DNA of 39,241 nucleotides, taken from positions 1 through 39,241 of the forward strand of contig CAKZZS010000036.1 of NCBI GenBank assembly GCA_937884975.1, read 5' to 3'. Below are positions 1-8,272 of this stretch, piece after piece. The notes under the pieces are model-generated. The model made no database searches. It saw nothing but the letters and a program-made list of their open reading frames with translations, and was not told the origin of the DNA. The position numbers and the translations under genes are program-made. The first letter of the stretch is position 1. Each line of letters opens with the position of its first letter. Source of the stretch: an uncultured Clostridia bacterium (GTDB lineage: Bacteria > Bacillota > Clostridia > Oscillospirales > Acutalibacteraceae).

Positions 1-12
1 CAAAGCGAAACT

Positions 13-50
13 GATGAGGTGGAAAAGTTTATTTTATATCACACCTCATC
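13..50. repeat. Short inverted repeat, likely dispersed intergenic repeat
   Basis: GATGAGGTG (13-21) and CACCTCATC (42-50) form a perfect 9-bp inverted repeat around a 20-nt AT-rich loop, followed by CCGTCAACC. The arrangement resembles a repeat I recall as common between genes of gut clostridia; that family assignment is from memory. Confidence 0.5.
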
Positions 51-70
51 CGTCAACCAAACGGTTGCCA

Positions 71-91
71 CCTTCCCCTCGGAGGGGAAGG
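71..91 (-). terminator. Terminator-like hairpin downstream of the LRR gene
   Basis: CCTTCCCCTC (71-80) pairs with GAGGGGAAGG (82-91). It sits 12 bases beyond the stop codon of the leftward LRR gene. The T-run (93-97) is on the plus strand, so it would work best for rightward transcription; the strand of action is uncertain. Confidence 0.4.
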
Positions 92-102
92 CTTTTTATT
101 GT

Positions 103-1623
103 TTACGGATTTGTGCAAATGCCGTACTTGTTGAATTTATAGGTTTTCTTTCCTATCTTGATGTTCTTGTTAATTACATTTACGCCGTTGGAATAGAAAT
201 AATACCAGTAATTCTTGCCGTTTGAAGCTTTAATCTTCTGCCAGCCCGTACGCATACAGCCGTTTGTACCGAAATAATATCTGTACTTAATGCCTTTGGA
301 ATTTGCTATCCACTGCCAGCCCGTACGCATACAACCGTTTGTTCCGAAATAATGCCAATAAACCTTACCGTCACCGCGTTTAATCTTTTGCCAGCCCGTA
401 CGCATACAGCCGTTAGAGCCAAAATAATGATAGTAAACCTTTCCGTCGCCGCGTTTAATCTTTTGCCAGCCTGTACGCATACAGCCGTTAGAGCCGAAAT
501 AGTGATAATATTTCTTGCCATCGCCGCGTATAATTTTTTGCCAGCCCGTACGCATTATTCCGTCAGTTCCAAAATAGTGGTAATAAACCTTTCCGTCGCC
601 GCGCTTTATCTTCTGCCAGCCTGTCTGATTCACGCCGTCAACATAGTAATAATACTTGCCGTTTTCTTTAACAAAGCAACTGCTGTCAAGCGGAATAAAT
701 GTTATTCCGTTGCCTTTTGCATATGTTTCAGCATATGAGCCTGTATAACCGTAAATATATTTAAGTGATTCGCACTCATCAAAAGCTCCTTCATCTATAT
801 TTGCTACGCTTGCAGGGAGTGTTATGCTTGTAAGTGAAGTGCACCTTGCAAATGAAAACGGGCTAATATATGTAATACTTTCAGGAATTACAATATTTGA
901 CAGTGAGGAGCATCCAAAAAACGGACTGTAGCCGAGATATTTAACGCTGGCTGGGATTATAAAGCTCTTAAGCGATTTGCAATATTCAAATGCGTAATGT
1001 TCAATTACAATTAAACCTTCAGGCAAAGAAATACTTTCAAGAGCTGCACAGCCCCTAAATGTTCCTTCTGCAATGCATTCAATTTTTTCAGGAAGTACAA
1101 CTTTTTTTAAATATACACACTCTGAAAATGCATAATCACCTATGTTTGTAACGCTATCGGGAATAGTTATACTTGCAAGTGAGCTCCCGGAAAATGCACC
1201 TCCGCCTATTTCTGTAATGCTGTCAGGGAGTGTAATACTTGTAAGCGCGGTGCAATCGGAAAATGCACCATACCCTAAACTTGTTACGCTATCGGGAATT
1301 ATTACACTTGTAAGAGAATCACAATCCTGAAACGCACCATAGCCTATGCTTGTAACACTGTCCGGTATAGTTATGCTTGAAAGTGACGTGTATCCTTTAA
1401 ATGCATACTTGCCTATATTTGTAACGCTCTTTCCATCAATAGCCGACGGGATTGTTACACATGTTGCCGTTCCGTTGTATTTGGTAATTTCAGCCGTCCC
1501 GTCATCAAGAATGGTATACTCATAATCACCGCTTGTTTCTGCAAATGAGGTAATCCCCGTCAGCAATAATGCCATCAGGACCATTACAAAAACCAATAGA
1601 ATTGATAATCCTTTTTTTAACAT
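103..1623 (-). CDS. Secreted BspA-type LRR protein with cell-wall-binding repeats
   Basis: About 506 aa. The start at 1623 is chosen because GGAGG lies 7 bases upstream and a signal peptide follows at once (MLKKG, then a hydrophobic run, ending near SFAETSG); a longer reading to 1719 has no ribosome site. Residues about 60-310 are LRR_5/BspA-like repeats with the recurring pattern (I/L)P(D/E)S(V/I)T.IG..AF..C.SL. Residues about 330-506 are six or seven 24-25-residue repeats of the type TGWQKIKRGDGK.YY.YFG.NG.MR, as in choline- or cell-wall-binding proteins. Such proteins are exported and held non-covalently on the envelope, where the LRR part is thought to mediate adhesion or ligand binding. 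The repeat units are nearly identical in DNA. It stands alone, with no operon partner. Confidence 0.85.
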   Translation of the reverse strand: MLKKGLSILLVFVMVLMALLLTGITSFAETSGDYEYTILDDGTAEITKYNGTATCVTIPSAIDGKSVTNIGKYAFKGYTSLSSITIPDSVTSIGYGAFQDCDSLTSVIIPDSVTSLGYGAFSDCTALTSITLPDSITEIGGGAFSGSSLASITIPDSVTNIGDYAFSECVYLKKVVLPEKIECIAEGTFRGCAALESISLPEGLIVIEHYAFEYCKSLKSFIIPASVKYLGYSPFFGCSSLSNIVIPESITYISPFSFARCTSLTSITLPASVANIDEGAFDECESLKYIYGYTGSYAETYAKGNGITFIPLDSSCFVKENGKYYYYVDGVNQTGWQKIKRGDGKVYYHYFGTDGIMRTGWQKIIRGDGKKYYHYFGSNGCMRTGWQKIKRGDGKVYYHYFGSNGCMRTGWQKIKRGDGKVYWHYFGTNGCMRTGWQWIANSKGIKYRYYFGTNGCMRTGWQKIKASNGKNYWYYFYSNGVNVINKNIKIGKKTYKFNKYGICTNP

Positions 1624-1708
1624 AATTCTACCTCCTAAAATTAAAAAAGTGCGCAGCCGAATCCACGCAATCTTAAGGATAGATGTGAAAGTGCAGGAGT
1701 AGCATAAC

Positions 1709-1740
1709 AAAAGAGTCAAGATTTATTTCTTGGCTCTTTT
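1709..1740. terminator. Bidirectional terminator-like hairpin
   Basis: AAAAGAGTCAAGA (1709-1721) pairs with TCTTGGCTCTTTT (1728-1740), 13 bp with one G-T pair and a 6-nt loop, with T-runs on both strands. It separates the leftward LRR gene from the rightward tnpV promoter. Confidence 0.55.
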
Positions 1741-1753
1741 TCAATCCACACAT

Positions 1754-1782
1754 TCGACATGTATTTGTTTCCTTATTATAAT
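1754..1782 (+). promoter_or_regulatory. Predicted promoter of tnpV
   Basis: TCGACA (1754-1759), a 17-bp spacer, TATAAT (1777-1782); the tnpV start codon is 35 bp further on with AGGAGG at 1803-1808. Confidence 0.6.
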
Positions 1783-1816
1783 TCAAATATAACAATGTTT
1801 TCAGGAGGAAACTATT

Positions 1817-2194
1817 ATGAAAAAGTATATTACTGATGAAAAGACGGGTATTAGCTATACGCTTGTAGGCGATGTGTATTTGCCAAATTTGATTTCAACA
1901 GAAACGCATTATGAAATCGGTGTGTGGGGAATGAGATATTATGATTATATCAAAGAGCATCGTTCTTCATTCTGTACATCATTGATGGTACAATGCAAGT
2001 TGAATTCTCATCTTCACGAGGTTGATGTCAGAGCAAAAGAAATGTACGTCAACCTTGTAAAGCAGCTTGCAGAACAGCAAGGCATTACAGAGCAGTTAAA
2101 GGCTGACAATCAAATGCTTTGGGTAAGAAAGATGAATAACATCGCAAACCAGGCAAGAGAGATTGTCTATAACGAAGTGATTTATACGAGGTAG
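1817..2194 (+). CDS. tnpV: TnpV-family transposon-encoded protein
   Basis: 125 aa, the usual length of the TnpV family from Tn4451-like and other clostridial mobile elements. The family features visible are the start MKKYI.DE.TGI.Y.L.GDVYLP, the central GVWGMR..DYIKEHR, and the C-terminal block EQLKADNQMLWVRKMNNI. The function of TnpV is not established; it travels with large serine recombinase elements as an accessory protein. AGGAGG lies 8 bp upstream. The next gene starts 4 bp after its stop. No relaxase or recombinase adjoins it, so this pair looks like an accessory leftover, about 14 kb from the main mobile module in this window. Confidence 0.85.
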   Translation: MKKYITDEKTGISYTLVGDVYLPNLISTETHYEIGVWGMRYYDYIKEHRSSFCTSLMVQCKLNSHLHEVDVRAKEMYVNLVKQLAEQQGITEQLKADNQMLWVRKMNNIANQAREIVYNEVIYTR

Positions 2195-2198
2195 CGTT

Positions 2199-2462
2199 AT
2201 GGATATTCTTGAAGAACTTTGGTATGGCAATATCACGTCGACAGAATATAGTCGCATTGAAAATCATTCTGATTACAAAGAAGTGCTTAAATTAGTCAAT
2301 CAAAATCAGGAACGGTTAAAAGCAACACTGACTGGTGAACAATGTGAATTGTTAGAAAAACTACTTACTGCGAGCGAAGAATTTGCTAATCTTATTGAGC
2401 TTGCCTGCTTTAAGGTTGGTTTCAATCTCGGTGTAAGATTAATAATAGAAGCATATACATAA
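2199..2462 (+). CDS. DUF6809-like small protein of mobile elements
   Basis: 87 aa. The order MDILEELWYGNI near the N-terminus, a glutamate/leucine-rich helical middle (TGEQCELLEKLLTASEEFANL) and a C-terminal ACFKVGFNLGVRLIIEA matches a family I recall as DUF6809, commonly found beside TnpV in clostridial transposons. Function unknown; probably an all-helical cytoplasmic protein. It is 4 bp behind tnpV and followed at once by a hairpin terminator, so the two form a small operon. Confidence 0.6.
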   Translation: MDILEELWYGNITSTEYSRIENHSDYKEVLKLVNQNQERLKATLTGEQCELLEKLLTASEEFANLIELACFKVGFNLGVRLIIEAYT

Positions 2463-2467
2463 GCAAA

Positions 2468-2489
2468 GGCGGGGATAAAAATCCTCGCC
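2468..2489 (+). terminator. Terminator of the tnpV operon
   Basis: GGCGGGGAT (2468-2476), AAAA loop, ATCCTCGCC (2481-2489): 9-bp stem with one G-T pair, 5 bases after the stop codon. The downstream T-rich tract is weak. Confidence 0.6.
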
Positions 2490-3042
2490 TAATTCCATAT
2501 TTAGTTTATTTATCGTTTTGAGCAATAAAAGTTGTATTTCAGCCAAAAGAAACGATCTAATGATGAAAGATATGCAAAAGAAAAACTGAACGGATAATTG
2601 CAATGTTTTTCAGGTCAAGAGCAGTGCTTTTTATGAAAAATACTGTTTATTTGCAATCATAACAATTTCTATGATTGCAAAAACTGTATTGTTGTAATCT
2701 TAAAATGGTGCTATATCAATATCTGCAATTATTAAAATATAATTCAACAAAACTTTTATAGTTTGCACCCTTACAACCTTAAATATGTTATTTTTGCATT
2801 TGCTATTGACAAATACTTTTGACTTTTTAAAATCATTGTGTAAAACATGTAACTAAAAGCAAACCGTATATTAAACATCTTCGTATTCATCTTTATTAAA
2901 TAAAAGCATTTTGGCATTGCCAATATTAATTTTTGTTTGCAGTTTTAACTGTTATAAATTGATTTTTCATCTTACAATAAGAATCAAGAACTGTGGATTT
3001 TTCTCTTATTGTTATCAAAATCATCAATATCATGGATTTAAT
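2490..3042. other. AT-rich stretch without a recognisable gene
   Basis: No ORF with a convincing ribosome site was found on either strand. Around 2540-2590 there is a short coding-like fragment in one frame ending in a stop (SAKRNDLMMKDMQKKN), possibly debris of a transposase; not assignable. A 9-bp inverted repeat (ACAATAAGA 2974-2982, TCTTATTGT 3004-3012) lies just past the stop of the leftward YcaO gene and might be its 3' end hairpin, but has no T-run. Confidence 0.4.
2650..2681. repeat. Perfect 12-bp inverted repeat
   Basis: TTTGCAATCATA (2650-2661) and TATGATTGCAAA (2670-2681) with an 8-nt loop. No T-run follows on either strand, so it is not a standard terminator. It lies in the AT-rich stretch between the transposon remnant and the RiPP operon. 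Confidence 0.6.
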
Positions 3043-4833
3043 TTAAAAAAGATGAATAACATCTTCCAATGCATCATAAGTGTTTTTGATTTTTATTAGT
3101 TCATTTAATACTTCATTATCTTTTGAAAAATGGCATATTTGATTATACTCACACAAATCACAATGAGGACAATTACACCGAGGAAGTCCTGCAAATATTT
3201 TTTGATGTTGCGTATCCTTAATACAAGATTTTATGTCATCAACAGGAAAAAAGTCCGATAAGCTATTAATAATATCTGAATCTTTCATGTTTTCAATACG
3301 ACATCTTAATATGGATGATATTATCAAGTTATACTGAATTGAATAATCGTCCGCTTCGCAAGAACGCATATATTTTATGAAATTATCGAGATGTTTTTTT
3401 GCTTTTTCATATTTTTTTAGACGAATATATATCATCGATAGGAAAAGGTCAATAGTTATATCGTCAAAATGAGGATTATGATATAAATCAATTGGTACTC
3501 TTAAAACTTCATTGATGGAGGTTGACGGTCTATGCGGACAATCCTCTAAAAATTGAGCAAGTGAAATCAATTCGGTATCGCTTAATAAATCAATAGACTT
3601 ATAATTACCCAAAAAATTCATATAATGTCCTGCTTCTATTATCGCGGTGGTATCAGAAGTGTCTACAGCAATTTCGCTAATTCCAGGAATTATTACGGAT
3701 ACAGTAGGGAACCCAAGAAAACCAGCATCTTGATAATAAAGTTTAAGACCCATAGAATTGATAATATCCATAAAGTAATGGAACATTTCCGAATTATTTT
3801 CAAAGGAGAATTTTTCAATATCCAGCTTTTTATATGACTCGTTCTTCCCAAAAAACTGTATTGGATAGGCGCCTTCACCCGTGCTGAATATAGAAGTTAT
3901 AGTCTGTGCTTTGTCAACGATCATTTGATTTATACTGGTCGCATTGTTTACCTTCACATGAGTCTGTCCTTGATATAGTTCAGTTAAACTGCGCTCAATC
4001 GCTACAATTATATTAGGATGACAACCGAAATTAACAAAGTATTCGCTTTTACTTTTATCAATATATACAGCTGCAAATACGGGCAAGCCTAAGCCCAAAC
4101 TAATATCCTTAATACGTATAGTAATATCTATACTTTGCATTTGAATATCTTCAATGATTTTCCTTATTTCTGGATACTTCTTGACAATATATTCTGTAAT
4201 GTCAGGCGGTGTAAGTTTATCGTTGATAATCCGTTTCACTGCATATCTTTCAAAAACCTCAGATAAAGCTTGTACAAATGCCTCGGAATAGGTATTACCT
4301 CCTGCCATACCATTGCTACCATAATAGAAACAAAATGGCAGTTCGGGAACCAATAATTCATCTGACGGATCCATTAAATTTTTAAAGCGTGTGCTTACAA
4401 CTGATCTATTCTTGTATACACAATCCCATGCGTGAATACACTCGAACCAATCATCCTTAATAACCATCCTGAAAAATTTTTCTTGTGCTGGTAATTCACA
4501 GACATTATCCGTAATTATTTCGTCTTTTGAAACTCGAAACGGAGTGTTAAAAGTATAACAGTCAGAGTAATGTGATATTCTAAAATATACTAAATTTTGA
4601 ATTCGTTCTAACAGTTCCCCATATGCACTGGCAAGAGCAAATTCCGGAGTACTTCCCTTACCATTTGAACGAATAGATGTTCCAATCAAAGAAAGTTGAA
4701 GCGAATATAAACCAGACACTGGTGTGAACCACTGTTCACTTGTCATTAAATTCAAATTTGAAATAATGCTTCTGGCTTTTTCAATAGTTTCCTTAGGTGA
4801 ACAATCTTTACAACGATTAATAAATGATAACAT
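3043..4833 (-). CDS. YcaO-domain RiPP maturase
   Basis: 596 aa. YcaO proteins use ATP to activate backbone amides, making azolines, thioamides or amidines in ribosomal peptides. The ATP-binding signature is visible as SNGKGSTPEFALASAYGELLER (split here: SNGKG at 56-60, E73, E76, R77), followed by PELPFCFYYGSNGMAGG and the conserved SEVFERYA block. The C-terminal region beyond about residue 450 is an extra helical part ending in a Cys cluster (CNCPHC, CEYNQIC; about 551-566) that may bind a metal. It lacks the PxPxP tail of classical azoline YcaOs, and no E1-like docking protein, TfuA or dehydrogenase is nearby. It is the last gene of the precursor-rSAM-ABC-YcaO operon, 3 bp behind the ABC gene, with AAAGGATG as ribosome site. 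The type of modification cannot be read from sequence. Confidence 0.85.
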   Translation of the reverse strand: MLSFINRCKDCSPKETIEKARSIISNLNLMTSEQWFTPVSGLYSLQLSLIGTSIRSNGKGSTPEFALASAYGELLERIQNLVYFRISHYSDCYTFNTPFRVSKDEIITDNVCELPAQEKFFRMVIKDDWFECIHAWDCVYKNRSVVSTRFKNLMDPSDELLVPELPFCFYYGSNGMAGGNTYSEAFVQALSEVFERYAVKRIINDKLTPPDITEYIVKKYPEIRKIIEDIQMQSIDITIRIKDISLGLGLPVFAAVYIDKSKSEYFVNFGCHPNIIVAIERSLTELYQGQTHVKVNNATSINQMIVDKAQTITSIFSTGEGAYPIQFFGKNESYKKLDIEKFSFENNSEMFHYFMDIINSMGLKLYYQDAGFLGFPTVSVIIPGISEIAVDTSDTTAIIEAGHYMNFLGNYKSIDLLSDTELISLAQFLEDCPHRPSTSINEVLRVPIDLYHNPHFDDITIDLFLSMIYIRLKKYEKAKKHLDNFIKYMRSCEADDYSIQYNLIISSILRCRIENMKDSDIINSLSDFFPVDDIKSCIKDTQHQKIFAGLPRCNCPHCDLCEYNQICHFSKDNEVLNELIKIKNTYDALEDVIHLF

Positions 4834-4835
4834 TT

Positions 4836-6416
4836 TTACATCCTTTCTACTAAACTAGATTCTTTAATTTCGATTATTTTATCATACATTGAAAGCAATT
4901 TCGGACTCGTTTTATGTTCAATACTGATGATTGTCAATTCAGGTGTATTGAGCAATTTTGACATGATTTCTCGGCTACTATCTTTATCCATACTTGCGGT
5001 AGCTTCATCAAGAAGAATGAACTTCTTTCCTTGTACTAACACACGAGCCATAGCTATTTTTTGTTTTTCTCCTCCTGAGAGATTACCTTTAGTCGCTTGA
5101 TATTCTTGATTTATATCGTGCGTATCCAAAAAGGCATCCATATTCATAGCTTTCAAGGTAGGTAACACTTTTTTGTCCAATTCACTTTGATACAATGTAA
5201 TATTATTGAGAAGTGTATCATCAAAAATAAATGCGTCCTGAAGAACGATTCCTATTTGGTCATATATTGAAGGAAATAATTTTCTGATTTCTACACTATT
5301 AACAAAAATGTTTCCTTCATATCTTGTTTCAAATCCACTCAGAAGTTTGAAAAGTGTGCTTTTACCGCTACCGTTTTCTCCAAGAATAAGATATTTTTTA
5401 CCTGCTTCAAAACAATAATTAAGGTGTGAAAAAACACATTTATCTTGGTAGCTGAAAGACACATCGCACAAATCTATTTTTTCAATTGTTGGACATTGTG
5501 CTAGTTCTTTATTTTCTTCTGAACTTTCCAACAAATCATTAACTTTAGTTCTAATCCCTTTTACACTCCTCATTTCAGACAGTTGGTAGGAAATGCTGTT
5601 AGTTGGGATAGCAAGCATCTCGGATAATTGAAGAGCACCTATTAAAGCACCTACCGTTAACTTACCTCTGACAATTGCGTAAATACTGAATCCTACAAGT
5701 AGTATTTCGCCAGCATATGCTAAAAAAGCGATACTCATATTTACTCTAGTTTTTGTCTTTCCTTGATTGAATTCAGCTTTTGACGTGGTTTCATTACTTT
5801 TGTTAAGAATACTTATACATTCTTGCTCAACACGATTTACTTTAATAGTTGGATATCCGTTAATAAGATTTCCAATCATAACATTAAGAGTTTCTAATGC
5901 TTTGGTGTATAAATTTGTGCGCCTTTCAATTGATTTACCTTGAATTAACGATGCTATAATAGGACATATTGTTGAAACAATAATAATAAGTGCAAGATAT
6001 ATATTTATATAGACTAAAGCTACAATGCTACTTATAAGAACAAGAACGCTATATATAAACTCAAGACGAGTTACATAGTAACTTTCCGACAACATATCAA
6101 TTTCATTATTTAAAATTGTAAAATAATTCTGACCGTTTTCGCTTTGAAATTTCCAAGGCGGCATATGGCAAATTCGTGAAATAACATTTTGCTTGATAAC
6201 TCTTGATTTACTGGTTCTGTATTTGCTAATACTTAGTTGCCTAATAGTTTCAAATAGGAGAATGCCTAATATACTTACAGTATATAACAAAAATAGTTTT
6301 AAGATATTCTCTGAGTCAGAATTTACTGCATCAATAGTGTTTTGAAGATAGATTGGTTTAATTGCTGTGCATGCAGCCAATGCTAATGATGATAAAAGCG
6401 CTATAATAACAAGCAT
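4836..6416 (-). CDS. ABC exporter (fused membrane and ATPase domains)
   Basis: 526 aa half-transporter, expected to act as a homodimer. N-terminal membrane domain (about 1-290, five or six helices, beginning directly with a helix), then an ATPase with Walker A LGENGSGKST near 343-352, Q-loop IGIVLQD, signature LSGGEKQK near 443, Walker B FILLDEATASMD near 470 and the H-loop ISIEH. There is no N-terminal C39 peptidase, so any leader removal would need another protease. The short N-terminus compared with about 580-aa relatives is at the edge of the family but GGAGGTGA lies 6 bp before this ATG. The stop of the radical SAM gene is 4 bp upstream and YcaO starts 3 bp downstream, so it most likely exports the mature peptide. 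Confidence 0.9.
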   Translation of the reverse strand: MLVIIALLSSLALAACTAIKPIYLQNTIDAVNSDSENILKLFLLYTVSILGILLFETIRQLSISKYRTSKSRVIKQNVISRICHMPPWKFQSENGQNYFTILNNEIDMLSESYYVTRLEFIYSVLVLISSIVALVYINIYLALIIIVSTICPIIASLIQGKSIERRTNLYTKALETLNVMIGNLINGYPTIKVNRVEQECISILNKSNETTSKAEFNQGKTKTRVNMSIAFLAYAGEILLVGFSIYAIVRGKLTVGALIGALQLSEMLAIPTNSISYQLSEMRSVKGIRTKVNDLLESSEENKELAQCPTIEKIDLCDVSFSYQDKCVFSHLNYCFEAGKKYLILGENGSGKSTLFKLLSGFETRYEGNIFVNSVEIRKLFPSIYDQIGIVLQDAFIFDDTLLNNITLYQSELDKKVLPTLKAMNMDAFLDTHDINQEYQATKGNLSGGEKQKIAMARVLVQGKKFILLDEATASMDKDSSREIMSKLLNTPELTIISIEHKTSPKLLSMYDKIIEIKESSLVERM

Positions 6417-6420
6417 TTGT

Positions 6421-7674
6421 TCACCTCCACTGCTTATTGGAAAATCTTTCAGGAATTCTTATATTGGGACATATGTCTTTTAGATGTAGCTCATTTAGAG
6501 TGAATTCACTTTCTTTAAAACAAAGTTTTTTTACTATGTTTTCATTGAAATGCTCATAACGAGCATTATATATTAAATCGTGGCAAAAATTGGATTCTTC
6601 TGTAATGTTGCCAATACTGAATATAGCCTCTTGACAATATGGACACGAAAAAACATTTCCGATTTCATCAATATATAAATTAAGCCTACCCCCTATGCAG
6701 TGAAAAAGATATGAACTGTTTTGTTTTGAAATAAAGTGTTCTTCATCTATAGCTAAATTTATTTTTGGAAATTTTTCTTGAGCTTGCTTGATATACTCTG
6801 TTATTTTCTCTATTTCTTTGTCTTGCGTTGCACAGTTCGATAGTAAAGCACGTCCTGCAGGAACAATAATTCCAATAATAATATGCTTTACTCCTAAATT
6901 TATACATAATCTAATAAATTTATCCAATTCCACTTTATCGTAAGAGTTAACGGCTCTTGTAATTACAACTTTGATATTGTTTTCGCATAACCAACGAATG
7001 TTTTTTGTAACTGTATTAAAGCTTCCTTTTTTACCGACAAATGCATCATGAATAACATCGGTACTTCCATGTAGTGATATTTGTACAACTTCAAATCTTT
7101 GTATATCGGAAAGTTTAAACTCTTGAATAGTATATCCTGATGTTGTAATGCGAAATTGGAAAGTATCGTTATAGTGTTGTATAACATCTAAAATATATGG
7201 ATATAAAAGCGGCTCACCGCCCGTAAACTCTATGTATTTACATTCGCCTTTAACTTGATCCAACAAATTATAAAGTGTATTTATTGGAATATCGGTGCCA
7301 TGAATAGAATCGCAATTTTTGAAACAATGCCTACATTTATGCACACATTTATTTGTCAATGCTATTTGAAGCATAGAGGGGAATCTTGTGTTTAAATGTC
7401 CTGTAATTAAAACTGTATTAGGCTCTTTAGAAATCATAAAAAAACGATGATTCACACTGATAATTTCGTTAGCTAGTTCAACTGCTCTGGTTTTTTCCAA
7501 ACCAGTTTGAGCGCTCAAGATTGAAATCGCTTTTGAGTATGAGGAATTCATTTGAATAATGGAAAGAAGTTTGGTAGAAGTATCATCCATAACAAAGACA
7601 TTATTATCTGTATACACAAAAGCATTTTTATTGTAAATGTGTACATGAAAACAATTGATTAACTTTATATACAC
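6421..7674 (-). CDS. Radical SAM peptide maturase with N-terminal RRE-like region
   Basis: 417 aa, GTG start with GGGAGG 6 bp upstream. Residues 1-80 resemble a PqqD-like peptide-binding domain (RRE): beta-rich start, then DDTSTKLLSII and an Ile/Leu-rich helix. The radical SAM core has the cluster ligands CX3CX2C at C110, C114 and C117, then EFTGGEPLLYP, the SAM-binding GGE motif. The C-terminal region contains CIGG (about residue 320) and SCPYC with FSIGNI, a SPASM/twitch-like auxiliary cluster region. Such enzymes install thioether, C-C or other radical cross-links in RiPP precursors. It is second in the operon, about 95 bp behind the precursor with a hairpin between, and just ahead of the ABC and YcaO genes. 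The exact chemistry is unknown. Confidence 0.88.
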   Translation of the reverse strand: MYIKLINCFHVHIYNKNAFVYTDNNVFVMDDTSTKLLSIIQMNSSYSKAISILSAQTGLEKTRAVELANEIISVNHRFFMISKEPNTVLITGHLNTRFPSMLQIALTNKCVHKCRHCFKNCDSIHGTDIPINTLYNLLDQVKGECKYIEFTGGEPLLYPYILDVIQHYNDTFQFRITTSGYTIQEFKLSDIQRFEVVQISLHGSTDVIHDAFVGKKGSFNTVTKNIRWLCENNIKVVITRAVNSYDKVELDKFIRLCINLGVKHIIIGIIVPAGRALLSNCATQDKEIEKITEYIKQAQEKFPKINLAIDEEHFISKQNSSYLFHCIGGRLNLYIDEIGNVFSCPYCQEAIFSIGNITEESNFCHDLIYNARYEHFNENIVKKLCFKESEFTLNELHLKDICPNIRIPERFSNKQWR

Positions 7675-7730
7675 ACTATTCCTCCCTTTTGCATATTATT
7701 GATAGAAATCATTATACTACCAATTTAATG

Positions 7731-7756
7731 GAGCGCATCCTTTCACAGATGCGCTC
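7731..7756 (-). terminator. Hairpin between RiPP precursor and radical SAM gene
   Basis: GAGCGCATC (7731-7739) and GATGCGCTC (7748-7756) form a perfect 9-bp stem, 12 bases past the precursor stop. No strong T-run follows on the minus strand, so partial termination or mRNA protection is likely, leaving precursor RNA in excess over enzyme RNA. Confidence 0.6.
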
Positions 7757-7768
7757 TGTGTAAATCAA

Positions 7769-7870
7769 TTATACGATTGTCTTTGTCTGACCGGTTTTCC
7801 TTGTTCCACAAATTCCTGCATCTTCAGGCGGCTTGACATTGGAATTGGATTTCTTGAATGGTGTCTTCAT
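7769..7870 (-). CDS. Putative RiPP precursor peptide, 33 aa
   Basis: A 33-codon ORF read directly from the minus strand. AGGAGAGGAGG lies just upstream of ATG at 7870, one of the best ribosome sites in the window. The peptide begins MKTPFKKSNSNV (basic leader), continues KPPEDA and ends GICGTRKTGQTKTIV. The C-terminal part, with one Cys, four Thr and two Gly-Thr/Gly-Gln steps, is the likely core; YcaO could act on Cys or Thr, and the radical SAM enzyme could join the Cys or a Lys/Arg side chain. It is the first gene of the RiPP operon and stands 172 nt behind a promoter with AgrA-like boxes. Not recognised as a member of a named precursor family; precursor status is inferred from position, size and neighbours. 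Confidence 0.75.
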   Translation of the reverse strand: MKTPFKKSNSNVKPPEDAGICGTRKTGQTKTIV

Positions 7871-8049
7871 TGTTTTACCTCCTCTCCTTTTATATTTCTG
7901 CCATATTAGTGTTTTCAAATTCAAGCAATGGCTACTCTTGAATTCGGATTTTATATAGAAGTGTACTTATTCATAGATATCTTACAACTAGTATTAATTC
8001 TACGGAAAAGAAACACTATCTATGTTTGTATGGTAAAATTATTATCTAT
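7871..8049 (-). promoter_or_regulatory. Long 5' leader of the RiPP operon
   Basis: From the predicted start site (about 8042) to the precursor ATG there are about 170 nt of AT-rich untranslated RNA. No riboswitch class or second small peptide was recognised in it. Confidence 0.4.
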
Positions 8050-8117
8050 ATCATACTACAATCATATAACCAGAATTTTAGTTTTGTCTTTTCGGCGTGT
8101 TGGATTGTCTAAACGGT
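8050..8117 (-). promoter_or_regulatory. AgrA/LytTR-type promoter of the RiPP operon
   Basis: On the minus strand, ACCGTTTAG (8109-8117) matches the LytTR consensus (T/A)(A/C)(C/A)GTTN(A/G)(T/G) fully. A second box GCCGAAAAG (8088-8096) starts 21 bp later, and TATGAT (8050-8055) follows after exactly 32 bp. No good -35 is present, as expected of activator-dependent promoters. The same layout occurs at three other promoters near the agr genes. Confidence 0.75.
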
Positions 8118-8236
8118 TTCTTAATTGCAATAAGTTAAAATGTTCAAAAATGCTAAATTAAAAAATATGATTCAAAGTAAGGAGTTAATTATCAGCATTT
8201 TCTATATTCTCTGTAATATTAGCAAGTGTTATAAAA

Positions 8237-8266
8237 AATCAGCGAGTCAAAAACGACTCGCTGATT
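8237..8266 (-). terminator. Strong terminator of the agr operon
   Basis: AATCAGCGAGTC and GACTCGCTGATT form a perfect 12-bp stem (8237-8248 with 8255-8266), 6-nt loop, with TTTTTAT following on the minus strand. It lies 6 bases beyond the agrD stop. Confidence 0.9.
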
Positions 8267-8272
8267 CTCTTA

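Noticed and set aside
238..640. Regularly spaced repeats that could suggest a CRISPR array
   Set aside because: The repeats are in frame in a cell-wall-binding domain and the spacers are conserved; no cas genes.
352..738. 128-aa plus-strand ORF inside the LRR gene
   Set aside because: Shadow of the repeat region of the opposite-strand gene; repetitive Cys/Ala-rich translation without a start site.
2540..2595. Short coding-like fragment as a transposase remnant
   Set aside because: Only about 16 codons; not enough for a family assignment.
7928..8161. 77-aa plus-strand ORF across the RiPP promoter region
   Set aside because: No ribosome site, odd composition, and it lies antisense over the leader and AgrA-like boxes.
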